From contig NBAY01000028.1 of the NCBI GenBank assembly GCA_002794775.1, forward strand, positions 186,001 through 250,000: DNA of 64,000 nucleotides, read 5' to 3'. Shown piece by piece: positions 11,673-24,888 of the stretch. The translations under genes were made by a program, and so were the position numbers. The notes beneath the pieces were generated by a model that saw only the letters and a program-made list of their open reading frames with translations, was not told where the DNA came from and searched no databases. This stretch comes from Porodaedalea pini (taxonomy: Eukaryota > Basidiomycota > Agaricomycetes > Hymenochaetales > Hymenochaetaceae). Position 1 is the stretch's first letter; the number at the start of each line of letters is the position of its first letter.

Positions 11673-12855
11673 TTACGACATTCCAATTGCATTCTCAATG
11701 GCTTTACCTAGTCCTTCCGTGCTCCCCTTGCCACCCATATCAGGGGTTAGCACGTCCTCGCCTCCCTGCTGCAGCTTATCTTGGGCGTCGTCGAGCACAT
11801 TCTCTATGGCCGCTAGCACCACTGCCGCAGCTTCCGTCTCCCCAAGATGCTCGAGCATCATCTGGCCCGCCCATATCATGCCGACGGGGTTTGCAATCCC
11901 CTTACCAGCGATATCCGGTGCGCTTCCATGCACGGGCTCGAAAAGTGATGGCATCCACTCGGCGTCCGTGCGCTTCGCAATGGGGTTGAGATTTGCGGAC
12001 GGCGCGATGCCTATCGTACCTGTGCACGCCGGCCCGAGATCGGAGAGGATGTCGCCGAAGAGGTTCGACCCGACGACGACATCGAAGATGTGCGGGCGGA
12101 GCACGAAATGCGCGCACAAAATGTCGATGTGGTATTTCTCGACCTTGACGTCAGGATACTCTTGCGCGATGGCCTGCGACTATGGTTAGAGCACAGAGAA
12201 GAGGAGAATTAATACTCACTGCGACACGTTCATCCCAATAAGGCATGGTAATACTAATCCCGTTGCTCTTCGTTGCGCTCGTGAGCTTCTTCGCGGGGCG
12301 TGCGCGTGCGCGCTCGAACGCATAGCGAATGACACGGTCGACACCCGTTCGAGTAAATACGGTGTCCTGGATGACCGTCTCTCGCTCCGTCCCCTCGAAT
12401 ATCTTTCCGCCGATTGAGGAGTATTCGCCCTCCGTGTTCTCCCTCACGGTCAAGAAGTCAATCGAACCGGGTTTCGCATTCGCAAGGGGTGACGGCACGC
12501 CGCGCATGAGACGACATGGGCGCAGGTTGATGTACTGGTCGAATTCGCGGCGGAAGCGCAGGAGACTGCCCCAGAGCGATACATGGTCCGGCACGCGCGC
12601 GGGGTCGCCGACCGCGCCGAAGAAGATCGCATCGCATGCCTGAAGTTGCACCTTCCAGTCGTCGGGAAGCATATTTCCGTGCTTGAGATAATAGTCGCAT
12701 GATGCCCATTCGAAATGCCGGAAGGTTAGCGTGAAATCGAAGCGTGTTGCCGCCGCCTCGAGGCAGCGCAGTGCGGGAGGCGTCACTTCGAGCCCGATGC
12801 CATCTCCTGGCAGAACAGCGATGGTGTAGTTGCGCGTGCTGTTATTTGTGGCCAT
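11673..12855 (-). CDS. Tartrate/D-malate-type dehydrogenase (isopropylmalate dehydrogenase family)
   Basis: An NAD-dependent oxidative decarboxylase of the isocitrate/isopropylmalate dehydrogenase superfamily. Two exons (12855-12220 and 12179-11673) are joined by a 40-nt GT-AG intron in phase 0 and give 380 residues, close to bacterial tartrate dehydrogenase/D-malate dehydrogenase (about 360). Visible marks are the N-terminal IAVLPGDGIGLEVTPPALR, the substrate loop RENTEGEYSSIGGK, the metal-binding signature GSNLFGDILSDLGP, and the C-terminal FEPVHGSAPDIAGKGIANP. NLRPCRLMRGVPSPLA fits tartrate/D-malate enzymes better than leucine-pathway enzymes. It probably acts on D-malate, tartrate or similar hydroxy-diacids in the cytosol; no targeting peptide is evident. 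It stands alone, not in a leucine biosynthesis cluster. Confidence 0.88.
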
Positions 12856-13421
12856 GGCTGTCGTTTGGTGAGAAATGACTCATTAATATTGTCTGCGGCA
12901 GGCACATGCACATTGAGTCCTCGGGCCGAGCACTGAGAAGAATGGCTTCAGAGTATCTCTGATCTACTCTAGACTGACTGTGTCCATTTTTTGTGATCCT
13001 TCGCGCTCAAAGTTTACAGTAGAGCTCTCCTTGATCTAGTATGTGTTTCGCATCAGATGCTGTGTTCAATAATGATTCAAGGCGGGGCTCGCCGAGGTTT
13101 ACTATCAAATTCTGTTGTTCATCTTGATTTTAGGGTTTTAATCCTCCCAAGTAAATGGCTCTAGTTTTCGAGAGGCGAAAGGAATTAGAGCCGAGGTGAC
13201 ACGTAGGCGTACGGCTCCTGAGTAGTCGTTTGTCTCCATCACTGTCAGTTGTGTTTCCACAGAGATATTGAACGTGTAGTGGGTACAGGTTGAAGTAAGC
13301 ATCACTTCCGAATCGAGCATATGTAATGGAATGCCAGGCACGCAGCAGCACTGCAGTCCGCAGGGCATATTGACGGAGCCAGACTCCTTGTCCCGAGCAA
13401 CTCTCCTTAATTTCCCCCATC
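12856..13421. other. Divergent intergenic region
   Basis: Promoter region shared by the dehydrogenase (-) and the UBE3D-like gene (+). The minus-strand frames at 13130-13441 have no recognisable features. Confidence 0.5.
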
Positions 13422-16400
13422 ATGGCCACTCTTACTCGCACTAGACTAGTGTCGGCGCAGGCGCAGGCGCACTCTCATTCTCTCGTCGACTCTCAGATTC
13501 CCTCTCCCTTTCCTTCCCAGATCCTTGAGCGAGAGCGAGAACAGCAGGACATGCTGGACAACCTTGCTCGCGAGGAGCTCGACATGGACCCTTTTGTTGA
13601 TCAGACAGAGGAGCAGCGGGAGAGTGTGAGGGCTGGTTCAATAGAATCGGATGGTCTGCAGAGTCAGACGGGTTCTCAGGAACAGGAGGCAGCTGAGGTG
13701 AGCAGACTTGTCGAATACGTTCTCTCCTTTCTCTAACTTTTCCTCGTCATTCACAGACCGAACTCTTGCTAACCCTGGGTTACGTCCAGCAATCATGCCT
13801 TATGACATTGAACAACTTGTTGTCAGGACTCCTCGACTCCACGCCAAATTGGCAGCCTATTCTGCCCCCTCGCCGACATTCGATGCCTTCGCGGCCAGAG
13901 AGCACATCTGCAAGCGTCCCTTCCTCTGCTCTGCAAACTTTACTCGCGAATTTACGCAACAGTGATCGGGGCCAAATGTCTGAAGCTTCTTCTAGTTCCG
14001 CGGACGACACGGTGCTCATAGGCGAGCTGCAGAGACGGGTCGAGTCGATGTCACATGAACTTGCACCTTCGGACTCCCACCTCTCGCGTGCGCTCATCTC
14101 TCTTCTTGCACACGTCAATCGCCTCGCCATCATCGACCCCAATATTTTTGGCGCGCGCACGGCGAATTCCACTTCAGTCGAAGCGCTGACGGCTCGCTCT
14201 CATGTCGACATCTACGACCAGCTGTCTCGTCAAGTGTTAGACTTACAAATCCAGCGCCTTGATCAGACCATCGATGGGCTCGGGCGCGACACTAGTCCTC
14301 AACGGAAAGTCGAGATTGCGCTTTTATGGTCTAAAATTGATCAGGAGCTCGAGACTGTTTCCCGTCTCTGCCGACAGCGGAACGAGCCAGCTCCACGCCC
14401 ATACAGCCCTGGGCTGCTTCCACCGGAGTACGATTCATATGACCGCGATGACGAGTTGCTGCTTCCCCCGCAGTACGAGCACGCACATCATGCGCATTCC
14501 GAGAAGGAGAAGGGGCCGGTGTACCCGCATCAGCACCCGCAGGCTTCTGATGCTGCGAACGACAAGATGCGGATGGATCTCGAGGCGGTTACGATGGCGA
14601 TTGACCGCCTGTATCTCGTCGCGCCGCAGCTGCACAATCAGCGCGTCGAGCTGCGGAAGAGCAAGTTGGATGAACTGGAACGGGCCCGGCTTGCGGGTCC
14701 GTCGCCATTGCGGAACGGGGAACGCTCGGTTAAGGGGAAGGAGAAAGATGTGCGCGAACTGGAGAAGATAATTGAGATGGTCGGGAAGGCGTCGAGCCGA
14801 CGAATGGACGATCAGTCAGTTGATCTTGACCCTGATATGCAAACCCGCATTGAAAGATCGATACAGAGAGATAAAGCGAAGGTACCGACCAATTCTTTAC
14901 GTTTCTTTCGTGTCGATTTTGTCTGACCTTGGTTGACAGCGTGAAGCATTCGTCGAGCATCTCTTGTCGCACTCCAACTCGCGTCGAATTGATTCTCAGG
15001 ACGCTACCTTTCAGTCCGAGCAGACGAAAAGCTCTGACACTCTGCTCACTCTTCCTGAGTTCATACGCGAAAGGGTCCCTGACGAGCTGCAACAGGAGCT
15101 CGAGCACGATCCAAATGCACTTTTGACTTTGTCCGAAATTGTCAAGGAGCCTCCACCTTCAAGGACGCCTAAACCTTCGCCTTCTTCGGAGAGCTTAAAG
15201 TCGACTAAGAAGCATTTCCGATCTCTAAGCAAGAGAAGCAGGAGCCTTTCTGCTCCTCCACTTGCATGGTTGATTCCTTCATTAAGCCGTTCACCCTCGT
15301 CGTTACGCGTGTCGCAGGCATCATCAGAGAATCCCAATGTCGCGAAACGTGCGTTTTTGCCCTAATCTTACAAAACTGAAGTTTACCGACTTTATTCGCT
15401 CACAGGACTGACCGTACGTTACGTCGCAGAGCATCATGAGAATTTGAACCACGTTCTCGTGTTTATAGGCGTTGATGAGGGAATGAACCTCGGTGTGGAT
15501 CTAGAGGCGGATGTTCTTCCCGGTGTTGGCGATCCAGCTATTGGAGACAAGCTCATTCTAAAATGCGGACCCAGCTCGTCCGCACCTCTGAGTCTCCCTG
15601 TCTCAGTCCCTGCCGGAAAAGCAACTATCCAAGTACAGGGCGGACATTACGAGATAAAGATTCCACTGTCTGCACCTGGTCCTTCCTCATTCAACTCACC
15701 TATGAACCGGAGAGACGGGTTCGAGAGCAACGACGATCAGCCAAGTCAGCTGCTAGACGCCGCGCAAGTAGCAGACATGGATCCGACATCCTTCATCTGC
15801 GCGTCCTGTTCGTCCGCTTTAGTACAATCTCAGCCTTACGGACGCGCAGACAAGTTATCGTATCTCGACCTGCCATCGGAACACTGGGCGGAACTGCTCG
15901 AGGCGTGGATGTGCCATACGGACCAGAAGCTCGCGGACCGCGTTGCGCAGCACAGCAGGGGGTTCTGGCCGAAGCCCGGCCAGGCGTTCGTCGGCGGGAG
16001 CTACTTCCTCTTTGACGAGTCCGCGGTCGTCTGTTCGAATTTGCGCGTTCTCAAATCCGCAAAGGTGCGATACCCTTTCCCTCTTTTCTTTCTTTTTCGA
16101 TTGTCGGACGAACAAGAAGGCCGGCGCTGGGATACCTACCAGTGGGCGACGTTCCGATGGCGGCTCGCAGGAGGTAGAAGTCACTGAGAAGCCCTTAGCT
16201 GGTTTCCTCTGGCTGAAGCTTTTTTGTGGCCCTATCGAGCGTCGTCAAGCAGATGCTTTCGGCTGATACAAAGCGTCCAAGATTAAGCGGCTGCGTTCTC
16301 CAGTTAACAACTCTCAGGTCCTTGAGGTCCACTGTCTGGGAGCTACTCTTGAGGGCACAATTGTTCTTTTTTAATTCAAAATTTCGTCTCATATTCCGGC

Positions 16401-17190
16401 TTCTGGCTTGTGCTTGTATTCGAAAAGAAGATGTACTGATTGATGGCTCTTTTTTTAGGGAGATGAATGGAAACGTATGCAATGTATCTGTGGGGCGGTC
16501 GTGGGGCGGTGTCAGCCGCATTCTGTGAATGATGAACAGTCAAGGTCTTCGGTGTACCGGATCCCTAAGTATGCACTTCGGCCTGTTAGCTTGACCTCCG
16601 AGTAAGACCTTATTACACTTATGTAGGATATACGAGGCTAACATTCGAACTGTGCAGGCCTATCCGGGTGCCCTTCTCGGCGTTCATCCTGGAAGATATG
16701 CTGGAGCTCGTGCGTGCGCATGCTACGTATCGTTTCGTCATTCTGGACGAAGAGGAGGAACGGCCTAGGCTATTGGTTTGTCTACCAATATTATGTCACG
16801 GACGGTGTAGCATTTAACGATATATTCCTGCAGATATGGCTGTTCAAACCGCACATGCGGCTCTCGTACGCAACAACAGCGCAGTACTCGCTGCCACGGA
16901 CAGGTTCCGTGTATGCGTCGAAGGTGCTGTTCAAAATCCTACAGGTTGGGTCGGAGGGGAGCTCGTCCGTTGGCACGGGGACGGGGACGCCGCCGGCGTC
17001 GCCGCACTCTCCCTTCAACCTCGAGAGCATCCTGCAGAAGTATCCGGGGTTCCCGCAGGCGGAGCGGCTGTTGTATCCGCGCGATGTGTGCCAGCGCCTG
17101 ATGGCGCTGCTCCGGGAGAGCAACACTGCGTATCCGATGGGCGTACGTGTTATGACGGGGTTGTTGACGGGGTGGCTCCGCAGGACGTAG
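13422..17190 (+). CDS. UBE3D-like HECT-type E3 with a 600-residue N-terminal extension
   Basis: The C-terminal part matches the E2-binding, HECT-like ubiquitin ligase family of human UBE3D. Eight exons close in phase (13422-13697, 13757-14881, 14940-15348, 15406-16064, 16120-16173, 16459-16601, 16658-16775, 16834-17190) and give 1046 residues. UBE3D marks are the Cys pair in FICASCSSAL, LDLPSEHWAELLEAWMCH, the MQCICGAVVGRCQPH zinc-type motif, IWLFKPHMRLSY, and the C-terminal YPGFPQAERLLYP and AYPMGVRVMTGLLTGWLRR. Residues 1-603 are a helical, Glu/Arg-rich, partly coiled-coil region of unknown role. Exon 4 runs from this region straight into the UBE3D part with no stop. Human UBE3D is about 390 residues, so this is either a real fusion or two genes whose boundary is hidden. 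The 286-nt intron before exon 6 is the least certain junction. Confidence 0.82.
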
Positions 17191-18049
17191 ACTCTTGGCT
17201 CTTGACTCTTGATGCGTCTGCCTTTCTTCTTGTCCTTTTCTCTTTCTCTTTCTTTCCCTGTTCTGAACGTGAATGCTTCAACTAGATTGAAGTTTTTGTG
17301 TTTATTTCTCCACGCTTTTCAATTTGGTGGCCAAACTTTTAAAATTCCAAGTCTCTTCCCTGCATGACGGTTTCTTTCTTCGCATGGTGTAGAGCCTTTT
17401 TCGTCTGAGCCGTACCTTGCAAGTCTAAAATTATTTTCTTGGTAGATGCATTATTGCTTCTCCTCGTATATTGCTATTTAGTTGATAATCGCAGGATTAT
17501 CTGTTTGTGTCTATTTCGAAAGGGGTGAGCTCAGGAAAGACGATAAAGGCGACACGTGAGCAAGTACGTATAAATAATACTATAAAATGATCGGCATGAC
17601 GAGTTATGCTTCCGGCCGCGCTCGCTCGCCGTCCGTCCAACCGTGACGCTGTAACTCATGCAAGGAGCACGAATAAACGACGAGCAAGTTGCGTTAATAT
17701 TTCGTACATTCACAGATTCTAACACCCTCAGCACAAGACAGATGGCATGGATTAATATTGGCCGATATCGCCGACTGAATTTAGAGCAATTTCTAAAGAA
17801 GCGATCGGAATTCCTTCAGTTCCTTCAGGGTCCATATCCTCGAGGCCGTGTCTCAACAGCTGGCACGCCACTGCTCAACCGCCGGCTCCAGGCTTGTTCT
17901 ATCCGTCCCCAGCTCATGTTCTGACCAGTGACCACCACCACGACCCCTAACGCCTCTTGCTCTGCCACTACCACGTTCACGACACGGCTTCACGATACGA
18001 CAACGAGCTCAATAAATAAATTAAAAAGGAATAAAAAGCGCGAAAGATC
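17191..18049. other. Intergenic, tandem plus-strand genes
   Basis: 3' region of the UBE3D-like gene and promoter of the WD40 gene. TA-rich stretches around 17565-17590 and a basic, A-rich leader just before 18050. No gene recognised. Confidence 0.5.
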
Positions 18050-21000
18050 ATGCCGAGCGGTAATTCGAACAGATGTGAGTTGCTCGTGTGACGGTGCTGC
18101 GCATCTTTAAGTTTTTTTTTTTTGGCTGTTGAATTGGGAGTATAGTGCAACCTCCGGCGAGTACGTCTGGTGCGGGCGGTTCATATCCCAGTGACCTCAC
18201 GAACGCAAAGACACTGAACGCGCCTGGCAACGCGACGCCGACGCGTAAAGAGCCGAAGCCGAAGCCGGCCATTGATACAAAGCGGAAACAAACGCTGCTC
18301 AACTTGCTGGATATCTTGGCTGAGCTGCAGAAGGAAGGAGACTCGCCGCTTTATGGTACGTAATGTCTTTGTGTGTGTGGGTCCGTTTGAGTTGACATTC
18401 AAAATTATCATACTACAGATACCGTTTATCAGTCAAAGGCAGAAAAATTGGAAGAACGTGAGCTTTCGACTTTCCATATAACGTAGGAAAGATAATCGGT
18501 GCTCACGCGAGTTTAGCGACTGAAGCAGCTGATGAGCAGCTTCAGAAAATTGGTGCCGAAGCTTTCTTTAAATTCCAAAAGTATGCTAGGTTTCAATTTA
18601 CGCTTACAACATACAATTCTAAAGCCAATCGCTTCCAGACGCATCAATAACCTAGACCGAGAACTGCGCAACTTCGCCAACGCAACGCGCCAGCTTGGCT
18701 CCTCGGTCGGCATTCTATCCTCCGCCTTCCACCTGCGCGAACGCATCGTCCAAGTGCTCTTCCTCTTCCGCGAGAACGCCGCAGATCTCTTTCGCCGCGT
18801 GCACAGGCAGAGCGCGGACCAGCTGGTCGACCAGCGGCACCGCACGGAGGAGTCCTCCACGTCCACGGGACACAGGAAGCCGCTCAAGCGCTTGCCACAC
18901 GTTGCCCGTCCGATGCTCCCAAAGGACAGGATCCTGGACGTAGAGGATTTCCCTGAGCAGCTGGAGGAGCTCGCGAAGGATATCAAGACGTTTCTGAAGA
19001 GCCTTAATGAGTTCCCCGAGTTTACTGATGAGGCTGTTAATAATTCCATGAATGCGTTTGAAGGGGATTTGAAGGTGAATTATCTCGATTGACTTGCGAA
19101 CCTGTAAACTCACGTAATCTATAGTACTGGGCGTCTTGCTTGAAAACATACGAGGGTATAGCATTATTGTTGTCAACATAAAGACTTTCTCATATGAACG
19201 CAGAACAGGACAGTTCAAGTACCCTGCCGTACAACGTTATGTGCATGATCTCTGCGGGGAGATGGGCGACCACCTAGACACCATCACATCCTCGCTATCT
19301 ATGTTCCTCGAGATCGGTGAGTTTCTTCCTCCACTTGGCGTCCATGTTCTTCTCCCTCATCCGTACTCTCGAAGGTATTCCGACCATCCGATTCGCACAA
19401 CAACACGCGGCAGACAATCTCCTAAACCTGAGTACAGTCGCAACCTTTTTCTCAGCGGTCACAGCTACGACGCTGCAGTTCTCGTTCGACACTACCGGGA
19501 GCCCGCTCGCAGACGCCGTCAACTCGTTCTGGTTCATTTCGCTCGTCTTCAGCATTGCTAGCGCAGTGAACAGTTTACTAGGGCTCACGTGGAAGCAAGC
19601 CATATAGTAAGGCTTTGACCTGTCCTCAATTCCAGTGCTCAGAGGATTGACTTGTACTTCAGCCGTTCACCTGGGCATCGCGTCCCATGGTGGGTTCTCA
19701 TCTGGATCAAGCGGAGCCCGCTGATCTTCCTAGTTTTCTCTGTTGCCGCCTTCTCCGTCGGACTTTGTGTCTTCGCTTATTCTTCTCAGCAGGTACGATT
19801 AAGACAAATGTCGAGCCTCCCTTCGCTAATAATTAATGATTTAAAAATAGAGCCCAATAACCTCGGCGCTGACCACCGTCTTCACATGCTTCAGCTCCTT
19901 CGGTCTCGTCGCGGTCTCGGCGTGGTTCGTTTTCGAACGGTGGACCTTTTCCCGACACCTCGGCACGAAGTGGCTCATGGATGTCCTCAGCGAGGTACGT
20001 CAGGAGATCCACAGCATGCCGCTGATACGATGGTGTTTTATCCTGCCGTCCAAATACGTGAAGCGCGCGGTGCGGGCGGCAAATCGGCACTTGACGCGCG
20101 CGGGGGAGGGCCTCGGTCGCGTTGGGACGAAGTTGTGTTCGGTTATGACGAGGAGGATGAGGAAGTGCGAGGCGGAAGACCCGGAGAAGGGTCATGAGGA
20201 GCATACAATGCCAGCAGGGGTGTCGGCAGACCCGCTCTCGGCTACTGCCTCGCCCACGTTCAAAGCATCTTCATCTGCGGAGCGTCTCGCGTCGCCTACA
20301 CCCACAAGCCCCATGAGCCCCACAAGTCCGACTACCGTAATTCCCACCTCAACTTCTGTCGCCTCGTTGAGTCTCGCGCCCTCCGAAACCGCCGCGTCCA
20401 CCGAGTCCGGCCAGACCGCTGGTCTCGCAGGCGGCGGCGCCGGCCGGCGACGCTTCGCGAGTGTCGTGCGCAGCGTCATCACCGCGAACAAAGCACTCGG
20501 CATCAACTCACCCGTCACGCCGCTCGTCGGAAATCCGCGCAAGCAAAGAACGAAGTCGAGCGGTACGGCGATGTTGTTGGAGCAGGAAGAGCAGGTCGCG
20601 GCGTCGAACGCGCGCGTGTCGCGCGTGGCGACGCTGATCCCTGCGTTGAAGAGCTTGCAGCCGATACAGCTGTTCCAGCCGCATACGGCGCTTGTGAGGC
20701 ATTTGCAGTTTAGCCCGAATGGGGAGTTTTTGGCGACTTGCAGGTGAGTGTTGATCGAACAAAGGTGATGGTAGCTTACTGTTGGCTTAGCTGGGATCGC
20801 ACTTGTTTGATTTTCAAGGTTAAGGTCTGTCGTCTCTGCTGGGGAATCCTTGAAGTTTTTGACGAGCAAATTTTATTCTATTTCAGGACTTCTCCCAGCC
20901 TCATCGAGTGCTAGCGCATCCACAAGGTTTCGTCGGACAGGTTGCATGGTGATTACTCTATATGTTCATTTCTCTCTCGCAGTCTTTTCCTAAATTCTGT

Positions 21001-22481
21001 TGTCTACCAGGTCACCAAATGGAGATTTACTTCTCACCAAAATGATTCGGGGTATGAAGATTTGGACTGCAGACGTAAGTTCAAAAGTATATTTTGTATA
21101 AATGTGTCTGTTCTGATGGCAATGTAGTCGGGCGTTTGTCGAAAAACGATCAGTCGGCAGCGGTCGGTACAGTCAATCGCATGGTTCCCTCAGGGCGAAG
21201 GTAAAGAATTTGGGTATTACTTGCGATGCTGGAGTAGTATCTGAGTTCTCTGTTGAATAGCATTCTTGTCTGTTGAAGGCAGCGAGGTCATGAAGTTGGT
21301 GAGTGATAATTGTCTCTGTTGATTTGATTCAGAATGGCTGACCTCGTCTACAGGACTTGAACGGCAAGGTAAGCTAGCTAGCAGTTCCAGAATCATTACT
21401 TCCCTCCTTTGCTGATTCTTTTCTCTTTAGATGCTCGATGCTTATTCGTTTGAGCGCATGATCCTTCATGATGTCGCGATTACGAATGATCAGCAACGGA
21501 TGCTTTGCGTGGCAACGTTAACGGCTTCTCCGGATGGACTGAAGCCTAGTATGTCTCGAGAAGAGAAGCAGATTATCGGTGAGTTCATTCGATGAAGTAG
21601 TACTTGCCTTCACCTGACAAGCTCTATCTTCATAGTGTACAATCTCGATAGAAAAGAGATTGAAAAGTGAGTATGATCCACTGTTTGCAGCAGTGTATCT
21701 CAAATATGAACTATCTGCCATATAGTCAGGTACCCATTCTGCACGAGGTACGCGACATCACGCTGGCTCGGAACGGGAACGTCGCGCTGGTCAGTTACGA
21801 GAATAAGGCACCACCTCAACTCTGGAAGCTAGAGACCGTGAAAGATCGCACGAACGAAACGACGAACAACATCGTCCGCCTGTCGCTCGTGCACACGTAC
21901 ATGCCCAAATCGCCCGTCGACTTTGCAGGTCCGAGTTATTTCGGCGGTCATGATGACCAGCTTGTTCTTTGCGCCGGTAAAGGTGAAGTTCGCTCTCCCA
22001 TAGTCAATACCGTTCCCACGAGTTAAATGACATTTCTTGCTCCACAGCGGGTGATATTCACATCTGGGACCGTCGCTCGGGCTACATGCTCCATTCATTC
22101 CAGGCGCAAGACCTCGAGAACGACCTGACGTGCATCGCATGGAACCACGCCGCCTCGCCCTTCATGTTCACCACAGGCAGCCACGACGGCACCGTGCGCG
22201 TCTGGACATCCGTCACACAGGCGCAGCTCCCATCCCGGAACTCCTACCTCGACCTTCGGCACTCCGGGACCAACACGCCTCGTACGATCACGCCCGAGCC
22301 GCCAGCAGTGTTCTATCCGGCGTTCACGCTCGAGGTCATGGAGCGCATAGATGGGCCCTCGAGACAGAATCGGAACAATGAGGGGTTGTCGGTGGATTCG
22401 CTTGCGTCGTCGCCGAGAAGTAGCTCGGATGGACGGGGTCGGGCGACCACGCCGACGCCGATGAACTCTACTACGATTTGA
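18050..22481 (+). CDS. Membrane-anchored WD40-repeat protein
   Basis: A multi-exon gene of roughly 1,100 codons. A 25-nt first exon (ATG at 18050, MPSGNSNR) splices over 18075-18145. Residues up to about 350 are helical with Glu/Lys-rich segments; then come several hydrophobic helices encoded at 19330-19960, with a conserved join reading YRSPGHRVPWWVLIWIKRS across the intron near 19605. A Ser/Thr/Pro-rich linker (20200-20500) is followed by WD40 blades: HTALVRHLQFSPNGEFLATCSWDRT, VGQVAWSPNGDLLLT, VQSIAWFPQGE, GDIHIWDRRSGYMLHSFQAQ and FTTGSHDGTVRVWTS. The last blades resemble GID7/WDR26-type propellers. It probably sits in an organelle membrane with the propeller in the cytosol as a docking surface. 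I know similar proteins from agaricomycetes but no experimental function. Many introns are 50-70 nt; not every junction was checked. Confidence 0.78.
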
Positions 22482-22990
22482 TGACTTACTTCTCTTTTAC
22501 TCATGCTCGATGATAAAATCGTCGGATTGCACCGCAAGTTTGTATCATACACGTTGTACATTAATTTTGTTCCGGTTTTTGGCATGTGGGGATTTTGTGA
22601 AATCAATGTTCTGAAGTTTGATGGAACGAGAGACTCGCGATCGATAAGTAATACATAAAGAGCCCTTCGGAGAGATAGAAGCATATGGGATTGGTACTTC
22701 AGGTACTGCCATATGTATTTACACTTTATCTCACAGCTCTCTTCAGACCCAGTGCCTGCTATCTACTTTTTATCTTAGCTGACCAGTACAACACGAAATA
22801 CTCATAAAGTGTTCTGTTCGTTGTGCTAAATATACGTTTCTCTAAATTGTTCAATACTGATGCTGACATGATGAGTGCAATAGTTAAATATGACTATGGG
22901 GTCACTAGTACAGGTCGAGTCTATTCCAAACTGAAAGGATCTACTAGTAAACATGCATATACCCCATCTGAAAAGCACAAGGTATGGAGG
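22482..22990. other. Convergent 3' region and left edge of the mobile-element island
   Basis: From about 22600 this DNA resembles 50800-51050. It is the downstream flank of the small duplicated gene at 22991. No other gene. Confidence 0.55.
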
Positions 22991-23383
22991 TCATTTTCTA
23001 GAAGACTGTTTGTCTTTACTACTACTACTAGTAGTACCACTCAGTATACCCTTGGTCTTCCCACCTTGCCCTGAGGAGCCCTGAGGAGCCGTGTGTGGTT
23101 TTGCTTTGTTCTCTCTACGTTCTGCTTCCTCAGTTCTCGGACTCAACCGTTTCTTAGCATCTTCCATCCTCTTACGCAGCTCATCCGAGTCTAAAGGCAT
23201 ATTCGCAATGGGGTCAATAAACCGATTTTCCAAAATCATGGCCTCGTCCAACATTTCGTGGAGTTTATCTGCGGGAGGCATTGGATGGGCCCGCCGATCT
23301 GTTGGACACTGAGCATGAGACAGCGTCTTCAGCCACTATATAAGCTTACCTTGAGTATTTTTTGAGTTTTGAGCAGATGACAT
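22991..23383 (-). CDS. Small two-exon gene, copy 1 (unknown function)
   Basis: Exon 1 (23383-23350) encodes MSSAQNSKNTQ; exon 2 (23298-22991) follows a 51-nt GT-AG intron, giving 113 residues. The protein is hydrophilic, has an Arg/Lys/Glu-rich helix (DELRKRMEDAKKRLSPRTEE) and ends in Ser runs plus KDKQSSRK. A paralogue at 51178-51466 has the same intron position and phase, a similar start (MASEQGSNNTR) and almost the same tail, but an unrelated-looking middle. There is no signal peptide or known domain. The surrounding non-coding DNA is duplicated too, so the gene travelled with a segment. Function unknown; possibly a host gene family caught at the edge of the island or a passenger of a mobile unit. 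Confidence 0.6.
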
Positions 23384-23501
23384 TGTCTAGTAAAAGGAGA
23401 AGTGTTGCTGACTTTTAGGATGAAGGGCACGATCAATAAGAGGGCATTATTTATATGTAGTTCCCATCAATGCAAACTTGATATATGGATCAGCTCCGTG
23501 A

Positions 23502-24850
23502 TCTTAATATACAAATGCAAAGGGCCACTTTCGACACACCCACATGCTGACTAAATTCGGACTTTCAATTTTTTGATGCTTCCTTTTTCCTTCTTTAGTT
23601 GTCACACACGTGCTCCTGCTCCGGCCAGCTCCGAAAATTTTGATGGCTCAAAGCGGCAACATTGCAGATCATCACATGATGTCTGCACATGGGCACACAT
23701 CCGTGAGCAGACCGCTCTGTAGGCTCAATCAACTCATTTCCCATATGAAAAAAATTGTAAAAAATATGAAAAAAATCACAAAAATCAGGGAATTTTTTTT
23801 TTTTTTTTTTTTTTTAATCATGCTCTTCTCTCAAACATTTGATGGCTAAAAGTGGTAATTCCAAAGCAGCAGCATGCAAATCATCTACAATCAATTTTAT
23901 ACTTTGAGCTCAAATGACTCATTCCTCATATGAAAAAGTTAGGAAAAATGCTGAAAAAAATAAGTCAATTAGAAAAATATTCTGCTATCTTCTCCATGTG
24001 TATTATAAAATTAATTTCAGTAGAAAATCAACCAATTGGAGTCCATTGAGAATTACTCTCACAATATGTAAATCACTGACCTGGCTCATGCCAGAGTATA
24101 CATAGCACAACTCAGTATAAGTGCATATAAGCTTCGGATGAGTTGGGAAGTAAAGGGAATGTGAAAAGGGCATGAACTGAACATAATGTGTCAGACTCCA
24201 AAGGTCTGGAGGCTCCCACTGAGTCTCAGACTTAGACTCCTCATAATTGTAGTACAGCTACATGGTTATGTTTCAGAGTTTGTGTCTTGGAATGTCAGAC
24301 ACTCAATACATCAGAGTCAAGTCATGATGTATAGGAAGTCAGCAACATGTTAGAAGTAGTGAGAATACTCTAGCAGGCCTACACCTATAGCCTTTTATGA
24401 ATATAATATAAGGTGTCCTAACATACTATCTATATTGCATAAAGAATATCCTTTCTATTTTAAATGAAGACATGAGAAGCAGGTATTATGCACTATGTCT
24501 CTCCATTGAAGGAGACTTATTCTATCTTCAAGTTCTCAGCAACCAATATTGTACTTAGTGAGGTTTTGTTGTAAACAAAATGTCATACAATAAAATTTCA
24601 GATTGCTTTCAAGCATGTGTATGTGAGATATATAGTTTTGCAATTGAAGAATCATGTGAACTAAGATGAAGAATTGTCCTAAGAGCTTAGACTGATGGCC
24701 AGCAAGGAACCTTGAATAGGTATAGCTTTTAGAGTGAGAAATTGCATTAATTAAATCTGAAGAAACAAAAAAACTCAGATTAAGCAATGCCTAAAAACTC
24801 AGATTGATGGCCAGCGGAGTTCCCGGCGAAGCCAGGAACTCCAGGGCTGG
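23502..24850. mobile_element. Helitron-like unit A (non-autonomous)
   Basis: It starts TCTTAATATAC after an A and ends GGGCTGG before a T. Just inside the end is a hairpin, with GGAGTTCC (24816-24823) pairing with GGAACTCC (24835-24842). This fits the Helitron rule: insertion between A and T, 5' TC, 3' hairpin then CTRR. No Rep/helicase gene is present. Unit B at 26676 is homologous over nearly its whole length. It contains a run of about 21 T near 23790. Inferred from termini only. Confidence 0.6.
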
Positions 24851-24888
24851 TTAATATTAATGACCAGTTGGTTTGCCACTTGCCATTA

